Of a stretch of 18,888 bases of DNA, positions 8,430 through 16,361 are shown one piece after another; position 1 is the stretch's first letter, and every line of letters starts with the position of its first letter. The notes below the pieces were generated by a model. The model was not told the DNA's origin, ran no database searches, and was given only the letters and a program-made list of their open reading frames with translations. Where the stretch lies: the NCBI GenBank assembly GCA_027577415.1, contig JANBQS010000400.1:1-18888 (forward strand), given 5' to 3'. Made by a program: the position numbers and the translations under genes. Source of the stretch: Coemansia sp. RSA 922 (Eukaryota > Kickxellomycota > Kickxellomycetes > Kickxellales > Kickxellaceae).

Positions 8430-8610
8430 ATGGCTTGCGAGACAGCACGGTGAGTACTTTGCCAGAGTAAACAGCCCACATGCTTAATTATACTTTCACC
8501 TCTTTAGCCACGAGATGGAAGGGACCACGGAGCTGTTCCAGACCATTTGGCAATCTCGTTGGGGTTCCGTGTACTCTGTGTCTTTGTTCCAATCAAATTT
8601 AAGCTCGTAG
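8430..8610 (+). CDS. Short spliced ORF, probably the 5' end of a broken gene
   Basis: ATG at 8,430 opens a 20-base exon (MACETA plus two bases). A canonical GTGAGT donor at 8,450 and a CTTTAG acceptor ending at 8,507 bound a 58-base intron with a GCTTAAT branch-like site. Exon 2 (8,508-8,610) continues in frame with HEMEGTTELFQTIWQSRWGS and then a Ser/Leu-rich end before TAG. The first dozen codons of exon 2 are strongly GC3-biased, like Brr2. The product would be 40 aa. I do not recognise it. It ends where the antisense family remnant becomes recognisable (8,595), so the original gene was probably longer and was cut by that copy. Alternatively it is a real micro-protein, or a chance reading antisense to the remnant. 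Confidence 0.35.
8450..8507 (+). other. Candidate 58-bp spliceosomal intron
   Basis: It begins GTGAGTAC and ends CTCTTTAG, with GCTTAAT about 25 bases before the acceptor as a possible branch point. Removing it joins two stretches in one frame. Length and signals fit short fungal introns. Confidence 0.45.
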
Positions 8611-8787
8611 CACTTGTAGATACGCAGGCGAACAACAGCGCGGAACCTGCAGCATCCGATGATTATCGATGGCGCCTCCAAAGTAACGCCATTTGGGTGG
8701 CTGGTAGCGAATGCTGGCAGCAACATGCTCAACTATTATCTTCACAATGAGCGGAGGTAGTATTTGGAATGTGGATGGATAAGACAT
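8595..8787 (-). pseudogene. N-terminal remnant of the same F-box/LRR-like family
   Basis: Frame one from the ATG at 8,787 reads MSYPSTFQILPPLIVKIIVE followed by HVAAS. It then shifts frame near 8,715 into NGVTLEAPS and CRFRAVVRLRIYKCYELKF, ending about 8,595. Both blocks match the decayed copy at 125-1,300 (FQILPSHIIETIVDHIASSS and CHNFGAFLYMCFCKEYRLHF) in order and spacing. Only the first 70 or so residues remain. The reading frame continues to 8,496, but family likeness stops and the plus-strand spliced ORF overlaps there. Confidence 0.55.
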
Positions 8788-8811
8788 TGTTGAGAGTAGT
8801 TGAAATATCAA

Positions 8812-9467
8812 TAAATCGATACAAATTGCTAGACGATAAAATGAGCAAGCTTTTATATTGACACAAACCTTGTCTTGGATGCAAACCCCTCAAATGAATG
8901 CGCGGACCTCTGGCAAAAAGGCCGTGGACCAAGTTAAAAGAATTGGAGCAATTGATTTTCTCAGCATCGTCCACATGTGATTGCGTAGCTCAAGCCTAAG
9001 AAATGGAATTGTGTGTCCGAGGCAGCTTGGTGCAATACTAGCCACAGCTTGCACTGTGCTGGTGCGGGAATCGGCCGTCAAGGCTTGAGCTAAAGTAATA
9101 ACCCGCTTTAAAAATCATTGTAGTTTTGGACAATTGGCTGCGACATCTGGCGTCGTATGCATAATATACTTGATTACATACTACCAATCTTTAATAGTTA
9201 AATGATCTCCAGATCATATACATCCGCAAATGTCGAGCAAGGCGCAACTGGCAATGGACACTTTGAACTCCGCAGCTATTGCTCCAATTATCTGTGCAAC
9301 GGATGAGGAAATGTAAAGTTAATCCATCAATCACCATTATCAACGGATCAATCGACGACTGGGTATACTCGCGTTCAAACTTTCAAACTTTTTTCATTTC
9401 AAATTTGCTCTGTAATCCTTTTCTCAATCTTTATATACTACAACATAAAAAAACATACTCTTTAGTA
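8812..9467. other. Region upstream of Brr2
   Basis: No confident gene is present. A plus-strand frame from 8,880 to about 9,086 reads like decayed coding sequence (MQTPQMNARTSGKKAVDQVK, then a TGA, then RNGIVCPRQLGAILATACTV) and may be a remnant of an unknown gene. The last 100 bases are A/T-rich, with TTATATACTA at 9,431-9,440 about 30 bases before the Brr2 ATG. That may be part of its promoter or leader. Confidence 0.35.
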
Positions 9468-12400
9468 ATGTCGGAAGGCTTTACGGAGGAGCACAAAAAG
9501 CTCTACAACTACGCCGGAAATGCGAATCTAGTCCTTACTTCCGATCGGCCCAAGGGAGCACGTCGTGGTGAGCGTGGCAAAGAAATAGAGTCGCTCTGGG
9601 GCAAAATCGACCGGCGTTCAATGGGCGCCAACGTACGCGCGGCCTCACTGCCTAAGCGCGCACCAGAAGCCACGCGGCAAAAGAGCAAACGCGGCCCACG
9701 ACCCACCTTCACCGACTCACTCGAATCCACTTATCAGCCACAAACCCTCGAGACCAAGCGTATATGGGAACTCCTACTGACCCTAACGCGGCCGTTTCTG
9801 GGCGACCAAACTATGGAAGTACTGTATTCAGCGGCCGACGAAATGCTGGCGATTCTCAAGACCGACGATTTGAGAGAGGCTGAGAAGAGAAAGCAGGTGG
9901 AGAAACTGTTTGGATCTAGTGTCAATGAGGCTGAGTTTTCGAGGTTTATACAGCTGGCTCGCCAGATTACTGATTACTCAGTTGACCATGGAGAAGATAT
10001 GGCCGTCGACGCTGGCGACGAGGATGGCGTGGCTGTGGTGTTTGGCGGCAGCGAGGATGAAGATGAAGAGGGTAATGCTGATGGAGAGCCGGCTAGGTTT
10101 GTTGTCGATGACGGTAGCAGCGACGACGAAGCCGAAGAGGCGGAGGAGGAGAGGGTCGAGGACGATGGCGGTGAACCAGGAGCCGAGGAAGCGTCTGAGG
10201 ACGAGGCCGTCGACGATGAGGCCGGTGGATACCGCACAGTGATCCACGGGTATGGCGAAAAGAATGCCAGACAGCTCAACCGACGCAATGAGGAGCGCAC
10301 CCGACCTGCAGCCCAAGCAACCTCCCTCCAACAACAGCCCACAGACTCAGCCCCCGCCGATGAGACTTCCGACGATGCGGCAGTTGAGAAAGACAGTGGG
10401 CCTGTGCGTCCTTCGGCTCGCAGTATTGACGCGTTCTGGCTGCAACGCCAAGTCAGCAAGTACTATAGCGACGCTGTCGACGTACAGCAAAAGACTCGCG
10501 AGGCCTTGCGGCTCTTGTCCAACCGCAGACTTTTGGGCGGCGAGCTGGAGAACGAATTGGCCGAGGCATTTGACTATGAGCACTTTGACTTGGTGCAGAC
10601 TTTGGTCAGTAGTCGTGAGCTCATCGTGTGGTGTATGAGGCTGGCGCGCGCAGAGTCCGAGGCTGACAAGGAACAAGTCGCGTTGGTCGAAGAGGAGATG
10701 CGTGAGCTTGGGTTGGCCTGGATCATTGCTGCGCGCAGTGGCAACAACGAGATCTCGGAAGAAGCAAAGCCTACAGAGACTAATGCTTCTGCTGCGGAGG
10801 CTGCGGAGGCTGCTTTGGAGAAGGACTTTGTTCCGGAGCAGGACATTGACTTGGCCGAGCTTGCGTTTGAGCAGGGCGGGCATCTGATGACGAACGAGAA
10901 ATGGGTGCCGCCCAAGGGCGCAGTCAAGGCTATGATGGACGGGTATGAGGAGATCCGCGTTCCTGCGCCCGAGCGCCTAGCACCACCGGGCGATGACGAG
11001 CCAGCTGTGCCTATCAGCAGTATTCCCTTGTGGGCGCAGGCAGCGTTCAAGGGCACTACTACTCTGAATCGCATCCAGAGCCGTGTATACGCGACAGCAT
11101 TCGAGAGCGACGAGAATATGCTTATTTGCGCGCCTACTGGAGCTGGTAAGACCAACTGCGCGGCTCTGACGATGCTGCGGACCATTGGGCAGTTCCGAGA
11201 TGCTGGGGGACATATCGACGTGGATGCATTCAAAATGGTGTATATTGCGCCGATGAAAGCGCTGGTCAGCGAGATGGCTCGGTCGTTTGCTCAGCGCTTG
11301 GAGCCCCTGGGGCTGAAGGTGGCAGAGCTCACAGGTGACTCGCAGTTGACCAAGCAGCAGATCACTGAGACGCAGCTCATTGTGACAACGCCGGAAAAGT
11401 GGGACGTGGTTACGCGCAAGGGCAGCGAGGGCAGCTACACGGATCTGGTAAGGCTGGTCATCGTCGATGAGATCCACCTGCTGCACGACGGGCGTGGTCC
11501 TGTACTCGAGTCCGTGGTGTGTCGAGAGATGCGGCGCGCGGAGGATACGCGGCAGGTAGTACGCATCGTGGGACTGAGCGCCACGCTGCCCAACTACGAG
11601 GACGTGGCGGCGTTTTTGCGGGTACGCCGTGACTCTGGTCTGTTCTACTTTGACGCACGGTACCGGCCCTGCCCACTCCAGCTGGAGTTTGTCGGAGTCA
11701 GTGAGAAAAAGGCGGTGAGGCGTGCTGAGCGCATGGACCAAGTGTGTTATGAAAAGGTCCGACGCCATGCAGCTGTCTCTCAGGTCCTGGTGTTTGTGCA
11801 GTCTCGAAAGGACACAGTGCGCACGGGCCAGAAGCTCCGCGACATGGCTGTCGCTGCGGGCGAGACCGGCGTGTTTGTGAAGGCTGGCAGCAGCAGCAGC
11901 GAGGTTCTGCGCGAAGAGGCGGAGGCTACCAAGGACCGCGGTCTGAAGGAGCTTTTGCCATTCGGAATAGCGTGCCATCATGCGGGGATGGCCCGTGTGG
12001 ACCGCCAAATGGTCGAGGAACTGTTTGAGGCCGGGCATGTGAAGGCGCTGGTATCCACGGCGACTCTGGCGTGGGGTGTCAATCTCCCAGCCCACGCTGT
12101 CATTATTAAGGGCACGCAGGTGTATCGGCCCGAGGAAGGCCGGTGGGGCGAGTTGTCGCCGCAAGACGTGCTACAGATGCTGGGACGTGCGGGTCGTCCT
12201 CAATACGACACCGAGGGCGAGGGCGTTATTATCACTACGCACAGCGAGCTGAGATACTATCTGTCGCTCCTGAGTCAGCAGCTGCCCATTGAGTCGCAGC
12301 TCGTGTCGCGGCTGCCCGATGCTCTCAACGCCGAAGTGGCTGCTGGCGCCGTACGCTCGCGGGCAGACGCTGTGGCGTGGCTGGGGCGTACGTACTTGTA

Positions 12401-15400
12401 CGTGAGGATGCTTCGGAGCCCGACGCTCTATGGCGTGACTTCTATCGACAGCGATCCGGCGCTGGTGCGGAGGCGCAATGACCTGGCACATGCGGCGATT
12501 GTGGTGCTGGAGCGCAGCGGCCTGGTCAGGTACGAGCGGCGTGGCGGCGAGGTGCTGGTGACGGAGGCCGGCCGTGTGGCTGCACACTTTTATGTGGGGC
12601 ATCGGTCGGTGGCAGCGTGGCGCACCGAGCTTAGAGCCGAGAGCGGGCCAATGGACGTCCTGCAGGCGTTTGCACACTCTGATGAATTCATTCAGTTGGC
12701 GGTCCGTGCTGACGAGCGCGTGGAGGTGGCGAGGCTGGCTGAGCGCGTGCCTGTGCCGGTGCGCGATTCGGCTGACAGCCCCGCGGCAAAGGCTGCTGTG
12801 CTGGTGCAGGCCTATGTGGCCCGTCTTAACTTGCCCGGGTTTGCTTTGGCTGCTGACTTGGCGTATGTGGCTGCTGCTGCCGGGCGTATTTTCCGGGCGC
12901 TGTTTGAGCTGAGCAAGGCTCGGGGCTGGGCGCGTGCTGCCAAGGAGTCTTTGGCGTGGGCGCGCATGGTCGATCGCCGGACGTGGGCTGCCGAGTCGCC
13001 GCTCAGGCAGTTGGGAAAGGCGTGTCCGCCCGAGCTGCTGCGCTCGGTGGAGAGGTCGCCGATGGCGTGGGCGAGACTGGCCGATCTCAATCCGGCTGAA
13101 TTGGCCGAGCTTCTGGGTGCGCCACGTGCCGGACCCCTTCTCCACAAGCTCGTGCATACAGTGCCCCGTCTGGGGTTGCGTGCGCACGTGCAGCCGCTTA
13201 CCCGGTCGCTGGTACGCGTGTCGCTGCGAGTGACTCCTGACTTTGCGTGGAATGACGCGGCCCATGGCGTGGCTGAGCGCTTTTGGGTCTGCGTTGAAGA
13301 CGCCTCTGGCGCGCAGCTCATCCATGCCGAGCCGCTGGTCATTAGCAAAGCCCATGCCACCGAGGAGCATGTGGTGGAGTTTGCGTGTACGTTGGCTGAT
13401 CCTCTCCCGCCGCAGTACTTTGTCGTTGTTATGAGCGACCGCTGGGTTGGCGCTGACACGCGTCTTGCTGTGTCCTTCCGCCACCTGCGGCTACCTGAGC
13501 GCGCGCCGCCGCCAACTGCCCTGCGCGATATGCAGCCGATGCGTGACGATGATATTGAGCGGCTGCTGGGCGTCCCGCAAGGACTCAATGCTGTGCAGAC
13601 GCAGGCGTTCCATGCGCTTTGGGGGTCCGATGACTCGGTGCTGCTGGCTGCTGCGCCGGGTGCTGGCAAGACACGGGCGGCAGATCTGGCGCTACTTCGG
13701 TTCTTGAGCGCTGAGGCTGAGCGTGCCAGGGCCGAGGGTGAGGACTTTGTGAGGAGGCGTGCAGTGTATGTGGCTCCCTTTGCCGCGCTGGTCAGAGCGC
13801 GAGCGGCTGACTGGCGTCATCGGCTGGGCGCCCTGCATGGCGGCACGAGGTTTGCTGTGGTATCTGGAGGCAGTGATGCCTCGGCTGATCTGAGGCGCAT
13901 GGAGGACGCGCACGTCATTCTGGCTACTCCCACGGCGTGGGATCGCTTGAGCCGGAGGTGGCGGCAGAGGCAGCGTCATGCTGTGCGTGACATTGGCTTG
14001 TTTATTGCTGATGAGATACACTGGATCGGCGGTGCTGGACTGGGCGCTGCGGCGGATGATGTGGCCGCTGCCGGCCCATCTGGTACGGGTGACGATGCCG
14101 GAGCTGACGCGGTGGGCGATCGTCTGGCTGCTGCGTATGAGGCTGTGGTGTCGAGGACCCGCTATATGGCAGCTCAGCTGGAACGCCCTATCCGCGTTGT
14201 GGCGTTGGCTGTGCCCCTAGCTAATGCCAAAGACGTGGCGGCGTGGATTGGCGCTACTCAGGTGTTTAACTTCCATCCGGCTGTCAGACCTGTGCCCCTG
14301 GAGATCAAGATCCAAGCCTCGGGAGTGATGCACTTTGCCTCGCGTATGGCGGCCCTGGTTGCGCCTACTTACCGCGCCGTATGCGAGTCTCCGCAGGCCG
14401 CCATAGTGTTTGTTGCTACTAGGCGCCAGTGTCGTGCATTGGCTGCAGAGCTGCTGACGCGGGCTTCTGCTGATGGACTGCCTGACCGGTTTATGCCGCA
14501 GGAGGCTGCCGAAGTGCCTGTGGGTGTCAAGGACGCCGCGCTCAGAGAGTTTTTGGCCAAGGGAATCGGCTACTACCATGACGCGATGGCGCCTGGGGAT
14601 CGCAAGGCTGTGGCGGATATGTTTGCCAAGGGACTGCTACGTGTCCTGGTGGCATCTCGTGAGGCGTGCTGGGCGCTGGATTCCGTGGTGGCGCATACGG
14701 TGGTTATCATGGGCGCTGAGCGGTTTGTTGGTCGTGAGCATCGGTATGCCGACTACTCTGTGCCTGAAGTACTCCAGATGATGGGCCGCGCATCTACTGC
14801 TCAGGGACAGGCCAAGTGTGTGTTGATGTGTATGGCGAATAAGCGCGATTTCTACAAAAAGTTTTTGTATGAGCCGCTGCCCGTCGAATCGCGCCTGGAC
14901 GCTCAGCTACATGATCTGATGAACGCTGAGGTGGTTGCCAAAACTATCGAGAATAAGCAAGATGCCGTTGACTACCTTACATGGACGTTCTTGTATCGTC
15001 GGTTGGCGCAGAACCCGAATTACTATGGCCTCCAGGGTACCTCTCACCAGCAGTTGTCTGACTACTTGTCGGAGCTTATAGAGTCAACGCTGGGCGACTT
15101 GTCGGCCGCCAAGTGTGTCACAGTTGATGAGGAGGACGTTGATGTGACTCCTACTAACTTGGGTATGATTGCCGCGTATTACCAGATCTCGTACTTGACT
15201 GTCGAGATGTTTGCCCTGTCATTGGCGCCCAAGACCAAACTGCGTGGTGTCTTGGATATTGTCTCGGCAGCAGATGAGTTTGATGCCCTGCCAATTAGGC
15301 ACCGTGAAGGCGGAGTGCTCGCGCGTATCGCTAGTCGCCTTCCTGTGCCGCTTCCTAAAGCCGGGGATGGAGAGGATAGTCGGTGGGCGTCGCCTCGTGT

Positions 15401-16178
15401 GCGCACTCATTTGCTGCTTCAGGCACATTTCTCGCGACTGGCGTTGCCTGCCGACTTGGCTGCTGACCAGGCCTGGGTGCTTGCCAGTGTATTGCCGCTA
15501 TTACAGGCTATGGTCGACGTGGCGTCGTCTATGGGGTGGCTGGCGCCCGCGTTGGCTGCTATGGAGCTCTCGCAGATGGCTGTGCAGGCTGTGTGGGAGG
15601 GCCGCGATCCGTTGGTTAAACAGGTGCCGCATTTGGCGGGCGAGAAGCGTATCGAAATGTGTAAGCAGATGGGCGTGGAGACGGTCTTTGATGTCATGGA
15701 TATGGAGGACGACGATCGCAGTAGACTTCTGGATGGCCTGGCACCGGGCCAGGTTGCTGAGGTGGCGGAGTACGTTAATCGGTACCCGAATATTGAGGTA
15801 TCCTTTAATGTGGATGAAAATGTGGAGGTTGGCTCGTCGGTGGCTGTTAGGCTGGAGCTTGACCGCGAATGGGACGAGGACGAGGAGGATGTGCCGGGCG
15901 ATGTGAAGGCGCCGTTTTTCCCGTACTCGCGTGCTGAGGGATGGTGGATTGTTATCGCGGAACCTGGTGCGCAGACGTTGCTGGCGGTTAAGAGAATTGC
16001 CGTGGGCAGGCATCTTGCCACTACGCTCGAGTTTGCGGCGCCCGAAAAGGTGGGCAACGCCAAACTCAAGATGTTCCTTATGTGCGATGCCTACTTGGGC
16101 TGTGACCAGGAGTTTGACGTTGAACTGAATGTTTTGCCAGCCACCGATGAAGACGACGACGACGATGAAGAATTATAA
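9468..16178 (+). CDS. BRR2: U5 snRNP RNA helicase Brr2 (Ski2-like, two cassettes), 2,236 aa
   Basis: Brr2 unwinds U4/U6 during spliceosome activation in the nucleus. From MSEGFTEEHKKLYNYAGNAN the protein is 2,236 aa, near the family length of about 2,140-2,160. An upstream in-frame ATG at 9,279 was rejected because its 63 extra residues are AT-rich and not Brr2-like. Order: PWI-like helical region (about 98-170), very acidic segment (about 180-265), IDAFWLQRQ (320-328), GYEEIRVPA (from 492). Cassette 1 is complete: APTGAGKT 555-562, DEIH 667-670, SAT 704-706, HHAGM 837-841, QMLGRAGRPQ 903-912, then winged helix and Sec63 unit (to about 1,330). Cassette 2 has APGAGKT 1396-1402 and DEIH 1515-1518, but AVP at motif III (1581-1583) and GRAS at motif VI (1773-1776), matching the known ATP-binding but inactive C-terminal cassette. 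IENKQDAVDYLTWTFLYRR starts at 1827 and GWWIVI at 2158. The end is poly-acidic. It is one exon with strong GC3 bias. Confidence 0.97.
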   Translation: MSEGFTEEHKKLYNYAGNANLVLTSDRPKGARRGERGKEIESLWGKIDRRSMGANVRAASLPKRAPEATRQKSKRGPRPTFTDSLESTYQPQTLETKRIWELLLTLTRPFLGDQTMEVLYSAADEMLAILKTDDLREAEKRKQVEKLFGSSVNEAEFSRFIQLARQITDYSVDHGEDMAVDAGDEDGVAVVFGGSEDEDEEGNADGEPARFVVDDGSSDDEAEEAEEERVEDDGGEPGAEEASEDEAVDDEAGGYRTVIHGYGEKNARQLNRRNEERTRPAAQATSLQQQPTDSAPADETSDDAAVEKDSGPVRPSARSIDAFWLQRQVSKYYSDAVDVQQKTREALRLLSNRRLLGGELENELAEAFDYEHFDLVQTLVSSRELIVWCMRLARAESEADKEQVALVEEEMRELGLAWIIAARSGNNEISEEAKPTETNASAAEAAEAALEKDFVPEQDIDLAELAFEQGGHLMTNEKWVPPKGAVKAMMDGYEEIRVPAPERLAPPGDDEPAVPISSIPLWAQAAFKGTTTLNRIQSRVYATAFESDENMLICAPTGAGKTNCAALTMLRTIGQFRDAGGHIDVDAFKMVYIAPMKALVSEMARSFAQRLEPLGLKVAELTGDSQLTKQQITETQLIVTTPEKWDVVTRKGSEGSYTDLVRLVIVDEIHLLHDGRGPVLESVVCREMRRAEDTRQVVRIVGLSATLPNYEDVAAFLRVRRDSGLFYFDARYRPCPLQLEFVGVSEKKAVRRAERMDQVCYEKVRRHAAVSQVLVFVQSRKDTVRTGQKLRDMAVAAGETGVFVKAGSSSSEVLREEAEATKDRGLKELLPFGIACHHAGMARVDRQMVEELFEAGHVKALVSTATLAWGVNLPAHAVIIKGTQVYRPEEGRWGELSPQDVLQMLGRAGRPQYDTEGEGVIITTHSELRYYLSLLSQQLPIESQLVSRLPDALNAEVAAGAVRSRADAVAWLGRTYLYVRMLRSPTLYGVTSIDSDPALVRRRNDLAHAAIVVLERSGLVRYERRGGEVLVTEAGRVAAHFYVGHRSVAAWRTELRAESGPMDVLQAFAHSDEFIQLAVRADERVEVARLAERVPVPVRDSADSPAAKAAVLVQAYVARLNLPGFALAADLAYVAAAAGRIFRALFELSKARGWARAAKESLAWARMVDRRTWAAESPLRQLGKACPPELLRSVERSPMAWARLADLNPAELAELLGAPRAGPLLHKLVHTVPRLGLRAHVQPLTRSLVRVSLRVTPDFAWNDAAHGVAERFWVCVEDASGAQLIHAEPLVISKAHATEEHVVEFACTLADPLPPQYFVVVMSDRWVGADTRLAVSFRHLRLPERAPPPTALRDMQPMRDDDIERLLGVPQGLNAVQTQAFHALWGSDDSVLLAAAPGAGKTRAADLALLRFLSAEAERARAEGEDFVRRRAVYVAPFAALVRARAADWRHRLGALHGGTRFAVVSGGSDASADLRRMEDAHVILATPTAWDRLSRRWRQRQRHAVRDIGLFIADEIHWIGGAGLGAAADDVAAAGPSGTGDDAGADAVGDRLAAAYEAVVSRTRYMAAQLERPIRVVALAVPLANAKDVAAWIGATQVFNFHPAVRPVPLEIKIQASGVMHFASRMAALVAPTYRAVCESPQAAIVFVATRRQCRALAAELLTRASADGLPDRFMPQEAAEVPVGVKDAALREFLAKGIGYYHDAMAPGDRKAVADMFAKGLLRVLVASREACWALDSVVAHTVVIMGAERFVGREHRYADYSVPEVLQMMGRASTAQGQAKCVLMCMANKRDFYKKFLYEPLPVESRLDAQLHDLMNAEVVAKTIENKQDAVDYLTWTFLYRRLAQNPNYYGLQGTSHQQLSDYLSELIESTLGDLSAAKCVTVDEEDVDVTPTNLGMIAAYYQISYLTVEMFALSLAPKTKLRGVLDIVSAADEFDALPIRHREGGVLARIASRLPVPLPKAGDGEDSRWASPRVRTHLLLQAHFSRLALPADLAADQAWVLASVLPLLQAMVDVASSMGWLAPALAAMELSQMAVQAVWEGRDPLVKQVPHLAGEKRIEMCKQMGVETVFDVMDMEDDDRSRLLDGLAPGQVAEVAEYVNRYPNIEVSFNVDENVEVGSSVAVRLELDREWDEDEEDVPGDVKAPFFPYSRAEGWWIVIAEPGAQTLLAVKRIAVGRHLATTLEFAAPEKVGNAKLKMFLMCDAYLGCDQEFDVELNVLPATDEDDDDDEEL
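14034..14153 (+). other. Ala/Asp/Gly-rich insertion in Brr2 cassette 2
   Basis: Between DEIHWIGG (1515-1522) and RTRYM (1563 on) there are 40 residues, rich in A, D and G (for example GAAADDVAAAGPSGTGDDAG), where human Brr2 has about 12 from memory. This adds roughly 28 residues after motif II. It stays in frame and looks like a disordered loop rather than an unspliced intron, since there is no GT...AG pair with a frame change. Confidence 0.6.
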
Positions 16179-16361
16179 GCTTTTTATGTGTGGCGCTCCA
16201 ACCCCCGTTATTCGATGTTACTTCTTTCAGACACCCCTATTGTCACTTCGGGAAATGTGGGGAAAGTGGACCCTGATTTTTTTTTTGTTCATTTTCGTTT
16301 TTGATATTTATATTTTTTTGGAACCTTTTTTGAAATTCGTAAGCATTGAGCAAAAAAAACC
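16179..16361 (+). other. Brr2-P450 intergenic spacer
   Basis: Only 183 bp separate the two genes. The spacer is T-rich (runs of nine or more T near 16,277-16,290) and must hold the Brr2 3' end and the P450 promoter. No clear TATA box or AATAAA was found. The P450 ATG is preceded by a run of A (AAAAAAACC), a favourable fungal start context. Confidence 0.5.

Noticed and set aside
9279..9467. N-terminal extension of Brr2 from an upstream in-frame ATG
   Set aside because: The 63 residues have AT-rich codons unlike the rest, show no Brr2 likeness, and the ATG at 9,468 starts a typical Brr2 N-terminus.
10977..13484. Long antisense open frames (395 and 437 codons) opposite Brr2
   Set aside because: They arise from the strong GC3 bias of Brr2 on the plus strand and encode Arg/His/Gln-rich sequence with no family likeness.
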